From Adiantum capillus-veneris (Eukaryota > Streptophyta > Polypodiopsida > Polypodiales > Pteridaceae), in NCBI GenBank assembly GCA_014529385.2, contig CM043944.1, forward strand, positions 52,821,268-52,885,267: DNA of 64,000 nt, written 5' to 3'. Position numbers and translations under genes: made by a program. Each line of letters opens with the position of its first letter. Position 1 is the stretch's first letter. Positions 1 to 9,610 of this stretch are shown one piece after another. Under the pieces are notes generated by a model that worked only from the letters and a program-made list of their open reading frames with translations, did not search any database and was not told where the DNA came from.

Positions 1-1833
1 TTTTGACAAAATTAGGACCAAAAATCAATTTTATGGCCTACTTTGCGTCTTTTTGGTTTTCCTTGGGTTTTCTAACTCCAATTCTCATGATACTTGGTTC
101 ATAGGATGTGATTAACATGTGGAATGAGGCTATGCACTCAAATGTTGAAATGGATGTGAAAATCATGTTGTGAAACATCATACGCGTATGATGTCTTTTA
201 TTGAAATGTTGGTCTTTTTGTGCAAAGAATGCTTTGTGCTAGTGCCCTAAGCCCTGCTAACTAGTTTTCAACTTAAAAAGTCATCAGTTTAGCTAAAAAG
301 CCCCCTTATAGGCATTTCAGTCTCTGAAGTCGTCTTTTTGCCTTGGAGTTGAATTTCTTCAACTTTTCTTCTTGAGAGTTGCATTTCCAGCTCATTGGAT
401 ATGTTGTGAAGCCATCCAATTGGTTGGACTTGACTTTGGCTCCCCGTTCTCCATCTTTCTCCATTTGGTTGCCCGAAAGCGTCTTTTTCACCATCGGTAA
501 GTGAATCAGCTTTCTTTTGGGTTTTGCTTGCAAACATAAGTCATCCATGTATAGTTGAAACTGCTCGTGAAGTTTCATCTCATTCGGTCGTCAATTTCAG
601 CCGTTATGCCAAAATGACGCTTTGTGTGTCCGCAGCCGAATCGGTTGTTCCGACCTACTTTTGGTGATCCAAACCCGGAGATACTCCATGGTTGCATTGC
701 CCTCGATGTTGTTAAGCTTCCTGAGAAGTTTTGTGTCGTTTTGACAACTTTTTTCTGTTTGCCTCTTACAGGCTCTGTTGACCTAGGGTTTTTCCAGTCG
801 TTCTTTCTCGAGCTTTGAGTGCTAGAAACTCATCTCCTATACTAGGGTAACCCACCTCTAAGTTCTTGTAAGGTTTGGTTAGGCGGTTGTGCCCCTACCT
901 AGCGTTCTTCCCCATTCCCCGTCTGCTCTTGTTTCTTGGTTTTGGTGAGTTTTCGCGACAAAAGTTAACAATAAGCATCAAAAGCTTATGGCAACGAGTC
1001 TACCTCTCATGTCTGGTGTCCTCTGAGCTCTCGTAGCAGTCGTAGAAGGCGGTAGAAGGTCGGATGCTCCTGTGTGCTCTTTGCTCTCTCCAAGAAGGTA
1101 ATAGTGGAAATGAGCTTGAAAGTGATGTGAAAAATACTTAACTTCGGGCTTCCCGGATCACTTGTTACCAAATTTGACATGTGCTCCTATCTCGTCGTGA
1201 AATGTACTTTAGGATTTGAAATTTCTCAATTTGGACTCCGTTTGACCTGTTTCTGAGAAATCTGTCCACTTTGCCAAAATTCTGTCATTCGGGGCTTTTC
1301 GCAACTTTTTCAGAATTGTACCCAATTTTTATCCTGGGTTGCCCTTGTCATTAGGACCATCACCGTCTATTCTTTTCTTTTTTCCGATCTCATTTCACCT
1401 GCTTTTTTATTTTTCTTTTATTTTTATTAAGAAAATCATAAAAATAAAGGAAAATAGCAAATTGAAGCCAAAAAATTCCAAACATACACGATAAATAGCT
1501 GGTAACCCTGTGTATATGAATATACACTTCTTTGTGATTTCTGGACTTGGATTACCACTTTTTTCCACTTTTTAGCTCCAAAAACACTCTTATTTAGTGA
1601 TATTTACACATCTAGAGACCCAAATTCATCATTTGATCTCTTCTTGTTGCAAAACAAGGTATATAAGGGCATAAATATTAACAATATCCGCAATCAAACA
1701 TAAAAAATTGCAAAATCATGTAAGACACTGTCCTTGTAATATAATTTTTTGTTTTTCTTTGTTTTTTCCGCTTGTAGCTGCTTTGTAGCTCCTGTATACC
1801 TCCCCCCCTCCTAGTCTGAGTCCTCCCGAACGA
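1..1833 (-). other. 3' non-coding region of element A
   Basis: This AT-rich stretch lies downstream of the last element A reading frame. It shares with the 5' leader a copy of the palindrome described separately (175-194). Only short, unrecognised reading frames occur: 82 codons on minus near 289-537 and 64 codons on plus near 624-818. The terminal sequence of the LTR is not found here, so the 3' LTR must lie left of the window. Confidence 0.6.
175..194. repeat. Palindrome copy 1 (3' non-coding region of element A)
   Basis: The 20-bp sequence ACATCATACGCGTATGATGT is its own reverse complement. Four more copies, 22 bp including flanking G and C, lie in the 5' leader of the same element. It does not overlap coding sequence. 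Confidence 0.85.
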
Positions 1834-2822
1834 CTATGAAGTGTCTGTGGGTGAAGCATTGTAGTTGTTTTGGTCATAAGTTCCCAATGCAATTGTAGAG
1901 CGACGATACAACATTCTTTCCAATAAAGCTGCTCTTTGTTTGATTGAAGGATTGGTGGTCGGGTTTTGGGTTGGTTTTGGCACTTCGGTAGTAGAATCAG
2001 TAGATAGATTCTTCGTTACCTTGTTGTCTTTGTTCACAATCCAAATCTGCTTCCGCTTTGCTTGTGCTTGCCACAAACTCTTTGCGACCCAAACCTGCTT
2101 TGTTCTGTGTGTTGATTTCCTCGCCTTGAAATACCTAGGAGTTTCCGTTGATTGTATTGAAGGGAGTTCCTGTTTACAAATCTTTGGGATCCAAATTTGC
2201 TTGCTATAGCTTTGTGCCGTCATGAACTTCTTTGGAATCCAGATCTGTTTCACTGTCCTTGATTGTCGGGAATCACTCTGTTGTCTGGTATTGAAGATTC
2301 TGTTTGTGTTTTCTGGCACCACCTTTTTTGGTCTCCATACCAACGTTGACTCCGTTTTATCCCAAGGTTGAGCTGTTATATTATTGCTTGTCTTCCTTAT
2401 CCAATGTTGAGAGTTCCTCGTCGACGAGCAATCCAGTTGTGTAGAAACTTTTGGTTGCCATTGCTTCTTCTTTTTCTCTGTTTGTTGTTTGCCCTTGTCC
2501 GTGGATTCTTCCTTTGGAGTTGGCTCTGCTCCTTTGGTGAACTTAACTGATTGACTTTCACCTTCGTATTTGATAAGCACTGATTTAGAACTCCAGTCAA
2601 TCATTGCATTGTATTGCTTCTGCCATGGTTGTCCTAGCAATAATGGATGTTGTGTAGCTTGGTCTTCAACCACGTAAAACATATGAGGATACACATACTG
2701 GTTAATCTGTATATGTAAAACTGTGCATCCGACAGTTTTGATTGAATTCTCAGAGTAACTTTTTAACTCTTGCTTGGCAGTTTGTAATTTCGTGTCATTT
2801 GTCAATTGTCTATACAAACTGA
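1834..2822 (-). pseudogene. Element A: C-terminal half of second retropepsin-like domain plus WxPK repeat tail
   Basis: This 327-codon frame continues, after a one-base frame change near 2820, the protease-like domain that starts at the end of the integrase frame. Residues 30-75 read like the back half of a retropepsin: a beta-rich stretch (VGCTVLHIQI), then HPLLLGQPW, matching the usual ILG-x-P-W/F strand. After residue 110 the protein becomes basic and polar and repeats a short tryptophan motif: KQWQPK, LVWRPKK, KQIWIPK twice, KQVWVAK and KQIWIVNK, at roughly residues 118-263. The role of this tail is unknown; nucleic-acid binding would suit its charge. A retropepsin after integrase is unusual, because the normal protease is already encoded upstream at 6230-9007. 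Confidence 0.65.
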
Positions 2823-5012
2823 GTGAAAGTAGGTTAGCTTGAGTCCTGAATCCAATAGTGCTCTGGCTTTAATTTGGTTGGTCCCTACTTTGCATTCAAT
2901 GATGGGTTCTTCTTTGTCATTCCCCATTTCTGTTATACTAACTGCGTTTATTCGTATTGCTCCTTCATTGCGCTGTTTCCGACGCAGTAGTCTTCTTTTC
3001 TCCATTCTTTCCTTCGCCTCAGCTTGCGCTTCCTCTACAATCTTTTTCTTTTTTTGGACACGCAGCTTTTCTTGATGTATTTTGAGAAGCATGTCTTGTG
3101 TTAGCGGCAACATATACTTTTTCACTCTGCATCCACTAATCCAATTGGGCATTTCTTCTCCGTCTAATGTAGCCAGCTTGACGGCTCCACTTGGTGATAG
3201 ATCTTTAATCACTAGAGGTCCCATCCCTCGCTTTTTAAGCTTCTTAGCATGCTGTTTCAGAGTGTAAACTAGGACATAGTCTCCAACCTTAAACTCTTTA
3301 GTCCGCACATGCTTATCAAAAAATTCCTTTTGTCGCCTTTTTTGAGCGTAGATAGAAGCTACTGCTTTTAGGCGAAGCTCATCTAGCTTTTCCAGGTCAT
3401 CTATTCTATCAGAGAGCTCGTGCCCTGTCCACTCTAGATCCTTAGCCACCCTTAAGGTTGAAATCAAGAATTCTATTGGCAAGATAGCATTTAGCCCAAA
3501 AACCATGTTATATGGGGTCGTTCCTATTGATGTTTTATATGCTACCCTATATGCCCATAATGTTGAATGCAACTTTTGGTCCCAGTCAGTTCTCGACTCA
3601 GATACAATCTTCGTAAGGACCGTGCATATGGTTTTGTTTGTTGCTTCAGCTTGTCCGTTTGCTTGTGGATGATACGGGGCTGATTTCCTATGGATTACCA
3701 TGAATTCATCTAGAAGGATCTTTATCACTTCATTTATAAAATGTGTGCCTCGATCACTCACAATTTCTATTGGCAATCCATATCGTACAAAGACGTATTC
3801 ATACAGAAATTGTGCCGTGGTCCTGGCATCTGCTTTTTGAGTTGCCTTTGCTTCGACCCACTTTGTTAGATAGTCTGTAGCCACAATGATGTATTGTGCA
3901 TGAGTCTTATATGCAGGAGGTGAAATGGGTCCGACATAATCAATCCCCCATTTTGCAAAAGCTCTTGCCCCCATCATTGGTCTAAGCGGCATATCATCTC
4001 TTTTAAGTGGTACTTTGGTCCGCTGACAGTCATCACACCGTTTAACGTATTCCTCAGCGTCCATATGTAATGTTGGCCACCATATTCCTGCGGCTAAGAC
4101 AAGTTTTGCTGTCTTATCACCTGAGAAATGGCCTCCACCTACTCCTCCATGAGCTTGCTCCAGGATTATCACATACTCAGACTCTGATGCGCAAATCCTA
4201 AGCTGGTTGTCTTTACCTCTCTTATAGAGTTGATCTCCTATTAAAGCGTAATCTCTAGCTTCTGTCTCTACAGATTTCTGACGAGCTTTTGACGTTCCTT
4301 CTGGGAAAGTTCTATTTGTGAGATATTCAACAATATACTGACTCCATTCTGGAGCGATCATTATCTGATATAATGTCGAATACTCTGCTGGCGGTCTTGA
4401 TGAACATACAATACATACTGTGACATATTCATGTACGCTTTCTTTCATTCCTGGCCAATAGACTCCCAATTGTAACAAATTCCTATATGTGTTCCTTCTT
4501 GAACAATGAAATGCACATTCCTGAACATGTGCTTCGCGCAGATATATATTATATTCCTCAGGATTGATGCATAGTCGTAAAACATGATCATTTCCCAATT
4601 GATACAACCTTCCTGCAACCAATTGAAGATTCTTGGATTGCTGAATAGCAATATGTTTCAGGTTGTATTCTCTTCTATCGAACTCTCCTCCATAGGTTAA
4701 CAGGTTAACGACATTTTGAGACCACCTCGGTATCATTTCTATGTTGAACAAGTACGCGTCTGGCATGTCGTCATCTACTCCTATAGGGTCTTCTCCATTC
4801 GTCAATCGCGAAAGATGATCAGCTCTAAGATGTGTTTTTCCTTTCTTTACTACTACCGTGAAGTCGAATTCCAGTAAGATAATGAACCATCTCACTATTC
4901 TCCCGGTATTGCATGGTTTATTCACTAGGTAGAGCAAGGCTTGGTGATCCGTAAAAAACACAAACTTGTTGGCTAGAAGATAATGCCGAAATTTCTTCAC
5001 AGCATAGATCAT
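2802..5012 (-). pseudogene. Element A pol: end of RNase H, duplicated H2C2 modules, integrase core, start of second protease
   Basis: The 736-codon frame begins in RNase H (TDHQALLYL near residue 21, HLRADHLSRL near 61). Two integrase zinc-binding modules follow: H162, H169, C200, C203 and H288, H295, C326, C329, each HX6H-X30-CX2C. The integrase core has D358 (GIDYVGP), D420 (VSDRGTHF) and E456 (GQAEATNK), an exact D,D-35-E arrangement, so catalytic residues are intact. After the integrase C-terminus a basic coiled-coil-like stretch (about 640-685) leads into ARALLDSG (D721), the N-terminal active-site loop of a retropepsin, which runs out of frame at residue 736. The integrase would insert element cDNA. 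The frame has no in-frame stop but is cut off from RNase H upstream by a TGA. Confidence 0.9.
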
Positions 5013-5014
5013 TC

Positions 5015-5372
5015 CTAATCCTTCTCACTCTGTTGTGGTGTAATTCTTCTCTGCATTGTTGAGCTGTCGACTGGCGTAACAGATAGGAAATCCATGTTTC
5101 CTTCTTCTGGCTGAGCCAGAATGCATCCTATTGCATATGCCGAAGCATCTATGTGCACATGGAATATCTTCTCCCAATCTGGTGATTTCAAGACTGGAGC
5201 AGTAATGAGTGCCTCTTTCAATTTCTTGAATGATTCCTCACACTCCTCTGTCCATTCAAAGTTCACTATTAGCCTGTAAAGTGGTTGGCCTATTATAGCG
5301 TACATGTAAATGAATCGTCTATAATATCCACAATGTCCCATAAAGCTCTGTACTTGTTTCGCATTGGTTGGT
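5015..5372 (-). pseudogene. Element A pol: RT thumb and N-terminal RNase H, frame-broken
   Basis: This frame continues the reverse transcriptase after a one-base shift near 5373 (the RT frame reaches a TAG there). It carries the connection MGHCGYYRRF and the RNase H start, FHVHIDASAYAIG, with the first RNase H aspartate. Near 5090 the homologous reading moves into another frame (CYASRQLNNAEKNYTTTE). That frame then meets TGA at about 5023, where related elements have arginine or lysine, before continuing into the 5012 frame. So RNase H is broken by one frameshift and one nonsense codon, the latter consistent with CGA to TGA. Confidence 0.8.
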
Positions 5373-6238
5373 CTAGAGCATATCCACTATAACTTTTATC
5401 TTCTCTAAATCCATGGATATTCCGTTTTGTGAGACAATATGTCCCAGAATTCTGCCGTGTCGGACCATAAACACACATTTCTCAGGATTGAGACAAATGC
5501 GATATGTCCTACATTTCTCAAATACTTTTCTTAGGTGTTCTAGATGCTCATCTCTCAGTAGAGAATGTACACATAAGTCATCCATGTATATTTCGAGAAA
5601 CAACCTTAAGTATTCTTTGAAAGCATGCGTCATCAGCCTCTGGAAGGTTGCGGGAGCATTGGTTAGACCAAAAGGCATAACCCGATAAGCATAAATTTCC
5701 CACTCCGTTGCAAAAGCTGTTTTATGTTGATCTTCCAGTGCTATGGCTAGCTGGTTATATCCTGAAAAACCATCAAGAAAGGAGTATGATGTTTTCCCTG
5801 ATACACGCTCTAGAACATGATCAGTTATCGGCAAGGGATAATTGTCCCTGATTGTTGCAGCATTCACTTTCTTTAAGTTGACACACACTCGGAGTTTTCC
5901 GTTTTTCTTAGGTACTACTACAATCGGAGATACCCAATCAGTGTGTTCAATCTCGTATATGAATTCAGCTTCCATTAGCTTATCTATCTCTTCCTTGATT
6001 CGCTTAGCAAAAGTATCATTATATGTGTATGGTCTCTGTCTGCTAGGCTTTGCGTCTTGTTTCAGTGGGATTGAGTGTTGGCATATCGATGGGTCAACTC
6101 CCTTTAAGTCCTTATAAGACCATGCAAACACATCCCTATACTCTCTGAGAAGACTCAAAAGTCTCTCTTCCTCGCTTGGAGACAAATCTGTGGCTATGTA
6201 CACCGGTCTAGGCGTCTCACCTGGAGCTGCTAAATCAA
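5373..6238 (-). pseudogene. Element A pol: reverse transcriptase palm and fingers
   Basis: This segment encodes the RNA-dependent DNA polymerase core. Visible motifs in order are [44 protein letters not shown], the catalytic YMDD (in EIYMDDLCVHS) and GRILGHIVSQNGI. The frame is entered from the protease frame through an A-rich site at 6239-6245. The usual N-terminal ATG is absent; the first in-frame start-like codon at 6203 is GTG, so initiation here is unlikely and production as a fusion is more plausible. It ends at a TAG near 5373 caused by a one-base frame change. Catalytic residues are intact. Confidence 0.9.
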
Positions 6239-9007
6239 CTTTTTTTGCATCCTCCGGTCCGTCATAAGATTCGTTCTCCTTCCTCTCTCGAATAGGTGGG
6301 TTAATATCACCTTCCTATCCTCTATTGTGAATTTCCTATAGTGAGAGGGAACATCCATGTTTTCCTTGATTTTGACGTTTTCGTCCTCTCCACTCTCAAT
6401 TTCTGTCGTCCAAACTTCCTTCAGAGTTTTCTTGAGCTCTCTGTACTTGTTTCTACGTTCTAACTTGGACTCCGTGTATTCTCTGTTGCGCTTGTTCTTT
6501 TCTGATTTTTCTGTTTCAGTTTTCGTTCCATTCTTTTGAACTTGATTTCTTGAGCCTCTTTTGTCTTTTCGTAAGCTCTTTTGATCACTGCCTCTCATTC
6601 TTCCAGAAATCTTATCCTTAACACAATCTTCAGCCTTTACTAGCATTAGGAATTGATTTTTTCCTCTTATTCTAGGCATCGGATTGGTTCTAACCCCTTT
6701 TGTTTTTTTCTTTGCTCTATAGTGTTTCTGGCGTTGTTTAGTTTGGTTCGGAAAATCATAAAATCGGACATCCGTTATAGTTTCTTCGTTTCCGCTTGAA
6801 TTGTCCGTTGACTCGTTGTCTGCTTCATTTCCCCACTCTGGATGATTGGGAATGTCGTGAAACACCTCTTCTTCATCTTCCTTTTCCAGTGTATCGTTCT
6901 TTTCAGTTTCTTTTTCGAGTACAGTTCTCAACATGAAATACGGAACCACGTCGTACCCGTCCTTGTCGCAAAATTTCGTTGTGGGACCATCCGGAATTGC
7001 ACAAACATCTAGGGTTGCTAGAATGTGTGTCCATTCTAATGGTTCAAACGTGTCCTCTGGAAAGGGTTCTCCTACATAAGTTTCGTCTTCGATAGCCCTT
7101 TCTAAAACACATTCTTCTCGTTTCAGACTTCCACATTTCGAAGCTCCACACATCCATAACTCCTTGGGTTTACCTAACCAAGCTGGAAATTCGGATCCCG
7201 CCAAAGTAGCTGAATCAAACTCCTCTACCGGTGTTCGGTTCACATCTTTGTAGCTATGGTCTTTCAGGTTCACACGTGTAGTGGTTTCCATATTTCTCAA
7301 GTATATGTGATCGTAGCCCCAATCTTGGACCATTTTCAACTGTCTCATGAATGGTCTTCCCAATATGATATCATAGTTATTCTCCTTGGCAAAATCGACA
7401 ATAGCAAAAGTATGTTCGTATTCAATGCCGCAAGAAGTCACTACAACTTTCTCTAATAACCCCATAGGTTTCTCCATGTGTCCATCTACTAATTGGAGTT
7501 TCAACCTAGTCTTCCTTATTGCTGGTTTCCCCCATTTTTTCCAGATTTCTTTTGTAGCAATGGCTACCCCTGCTCCGCTGTCTAGTATTGCCATTGTCTT
7601 CACTCCTTGGAATTCAACTGGTAAGGTTGTATTCCCCTCTTCACCTTCGCAATACTCTCCGACCTTGTTTAAGGGTACAGGCTTAGCGTTCTTTTGTGGT
7701 TTGCTCAGCTCCTCTATGCTCTCTTGCAATCTCGATGTTGGATCTTTTATCCCGAATTTCTCCAAGCATTTTCCTACAGTGGTCCACATATGTGGTCTTA
7801 GCCTCAAAAGCTCAGCTAGAGTGATAGTGCATGTCACTGGTGTTGACAAAATCTCTATCAATCCTTGCGAGTCCATGACTTTTTCTGATGAGATTTTTCG
7901 TGAGGGAAGTGCTCTAATCTCGGATTTTGCTTCATACTCTCCTAAGTATGAAGGTAAGGTTTTCAGTGAATGAGGTTTGCTCTCCATTGTTCTAACAGAG
8001 CCCCCATCTCCCCAGTAAGATTGCAGATCCAAGTCCACTTGAGATCCTGCCTCAAATTCCACTATGGGAGGATTCCTGATGTCCTTTTCCCAATTTGTCT
8101 GATTAGCTTGGCAACTTAGCTCGTTTGCAAAGTTTGCCTCTCTCACTTGTTTCCAAAATTCATTGTAATCCTCATCTTTTCCGTAAATCCTCTGTATGAC
8201 TGGATGAAAACTCTCTATCTCCTGATCGGTTGTGTTCAATACTATGCGGTCATCCTTTTGTGTATTTTCAGGCTTTTGTGCACTGGGAGTCTTTTCAGCT
8301 ACCCGTGAAACGATAGTCTCTTGCTGAATTGGGTTTTCCTTTCCACAATTCATTGTTTCTTTTGGTGGTTCTAATAAGGCTTGTGCAGTCTCGATCATTC
8401 TCTGGCACATTTCAAGTCTCTGCTTTTCCAATTCCGCGTTTGGGTATGTCATCCACCTCTGTTCTTGTGTTTGGTTGTTCTTTAACCTAGCTTCGTAAGC
8501 TCTCATCAGTGCGTCCAATGGTTCGTGTACTTTGTCGACTAGCACTGATCCCCCTGAGCTTAAGCTCGTTGTTTCTTTGATACTCTTTTGTTTCGTTCTT
8601 TCCGGGCTCATCTCTCGTTTCCCGTTTTGACTCTCAAGTTTTTCTAATCTAGCTTTAGTTTGCTTTAGTTCCTCAGCTAGAATAGCGTCTTCACGTTCTT
8701 TTCTCGACTTCATGCGTGCTTTTCTAGCTTTCCATGTGTTTTTCTGACTCCGCGGTCCTTGACTAACCACTTCAGTCGCTAACTTTCCATTCTCAGGTTC
8801 TCTAGTGGTTTTCTTAGCTTGAGCTCTAGTAACAACTTGCGTTGGTATCAGAGTTTCATTTTCAGACCCACTGCTGGTAGGAATAGTTTCTAGCATATTC
8901 AATGTCGTCTTTTGGACTTTGTTTGGATTCTTTGAACAATCCTCAATGAAGTGAGTAACCCCACACTCAGTGCAATAAGCGTTAATTCTAATGATTTCCG
9001 TATGTGG
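6230..9007 (-). CDS. Element A: second zinc knuckle, long linker and aspartic protease
   Basis: The open frame continues from gag after a TGA at 9008. It first shows a zinc knuckle CTECGVTHFIEDC (CX2CX3HX4C) near 8960. Counting from 8902, a long charged, coiled-coil-prone linker follows (about residues 50-110). The retropepsin has active-site AILDSGAG (D441) and the second conserved strand IILGRPF (residues 512-518), the standard length between them. About 320 further acidic and basic residues of unknown role separate the protease from the frame end. The start-like codon at 8902 is TTG, so this is best read as part of a gag-pol polyprotein, not a separate gene. The protease would cleave gag-pol during particle maturation. 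Confidence 0.85.
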   Translation of the reverse strand, partial: PHTEIIRINAYCTECGVTHFIEDCSKNPNKVQKTTLNMLETIPTSSGSENETLIPTQVVTRAQAKKTTREPENGKLATEVVSQGPRSQKNTWKARKARMKSRKEREDAILAEELKQTKARLEKLESQNGKREMSPERTKQKSIKETTSLSSGGSVLVDKVHEPLDALMRAYEARLKNNQTQEQRWMTYPNAELEKQRLEMCQRMIETAQALLEPPKETMNCGKENPIQQETIVSRVAEKTPSAQKPENTQKDDRIVLNTTDQEIESFHPVIQRIYGKDEDYNEFWKQVREANFANELSCQANQTNWEKDIRNPPIVEFEAGSQVDLDLQSYWGDGGSVRTMESKPHSLKTLPSYLGEYEAKSEIRALPSRKISSEKVMDSQGLIEILSTPVTCTITLAELLRLRPHMWTTVGKCLEKFGIKDPTSRLQESIEELSKPQKNAKPVPLNKVGEYCEGEEGNTTLPVEFQGVKTMAILDSGAGVAIATKEIWKKWGKPAIRKTRLKLQLVDGHMEKPMGLLEKVVVTSCGIEYEHTFAIVDFAKENNYDIILGRPFMRQLKMVQDWGYDHIYLRNMETTTRVNLKDHSYKDVNRTPVEEFDSATLAGSEFPAWLGKPKELWMCGASKCGSLKREECVLERAIEDETYVGEPFPEDTFEPLEWTHILATLDVCAIPDGPTTKFCDKDGYDVVPYFMLRTVLEKETEKNDTLEKEDEEEVFHDIPNHPEWGNEADNESTDNSSGNEETITDVRFYDFPNQTKQRQKHYRAKKKTKGVRTNPMPRIRGKNQFLMLVKAEDCVKDKISGRMRGSDQKSLRKDKRGSRNQVQKNGTKTETEKSEKNKRNREYTESKLERRNKYRELKKTLKEVWTTEIESGEDENVKIKENMDVPSHYRKFTIEDRKVILTHLFERGRRTNLMTDRRMQKKLI
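6239..6245 (-). promoter_or_regulatory. Candidate -1 ribosomal frameshift heptamer A AAA AAG
   Basis: On the minus strand the protease frame reads CAA AAA AAG TTG ATT TAG. The heptamer A-AAA-AAG has the canonical X-XXY-YYZ phase. A -1 slip leads directly into GTT GAT TTA, the RT frame. The zero-frame stop lies two codons downstream. A plain indel in the seven-A run would look the same, so function is unproven. Confidence 0.45.
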
Positions 9008-9610
9008 TCAAACATTCATCAGATGGTCACCTCCACACTTGTAACAAGGTCCTAGTGCTGGTCTTGGTCCCGCTTGATTCATCCTTTGTGGATAGGATGG
9101 TCTTTGTCCTGCTAACCCTCCATGAGCTATGAACATCAAGGTTCTTGCGTCCATATTGTATCTCTCTTCATCAGAAGCACTTGTAACTGTTGGTGTTCCA
9201 ACATTCCCCATCATACCCCATGGTTCTGGTTGTTTTGGTTCTTCTGGTGGGTAATACACTGTCGGAGACATGTGTGCACCCGATTCTTCGTAATAGGCTT
9301 GAACAGGCACTAAGGCTTGTTCTTCCTGATTCTCTAAGGTTGGTGCATATCTAATGCCCACTGGTCTTGCTCCTGGTAAAGGTGGTTGTTGTCCCAATAC
9401 CGGTTGCGGTCTTTCTATCCCCATAGGTCCTGGTACATTTCCCGTTGGGTATCGAGGTACTGGATGTATCTGAGGTGGTGCTAATTGAGCAGGAGGTGCA
9501 TACTGGTGCTCCCTTACATACCCTTTGTTGTAATAACACTCCTCTGTTGGATGGTTTGTCCATTTTTGCTCAATCGCACACCATTTCAGTGGTTTTGGCA
9601 ATGGTTTTTG
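9008..9610 (-). pseudogene. Element A gag C-terminus: proline-rich segment and interrupted zinc knuckle
   Basis: This segment is in the same frame as gag and as the protease frame, separated by TAA at 9611 and TGA at 9008. It is rich in Pro, Gln and Tyr and ends in CYKCGGDHLMNV followed by TGA. Aligned with the second knuckle (CX2CX3HX4C), the TGA stands exactly where the last cysteine should be, so a TGT or TGC to TGA change destroyed that ligand. The segment would bind element RNA. There is no ATG-initiated frame of its own near the start; the first start-like codon is TTG. Confidence 0.75.

Noticed and set aside
289-818. Short frames on both strands in the 3' region of A (82 and 64 codons)
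   Set aside because: No recognisable motif and no support beyond length; some Tat-type elements carry antisense frames there, but nothing here shows that.
1799-1812. Purine run on minus (AGGAGGGGGGGAGG) as terminal polypurine tract of element A
   Set aside because: The sequence after it does not match the LTR start TGTTGAGCC seen at the other end, so it is not the terminal tract, although it could be internal.
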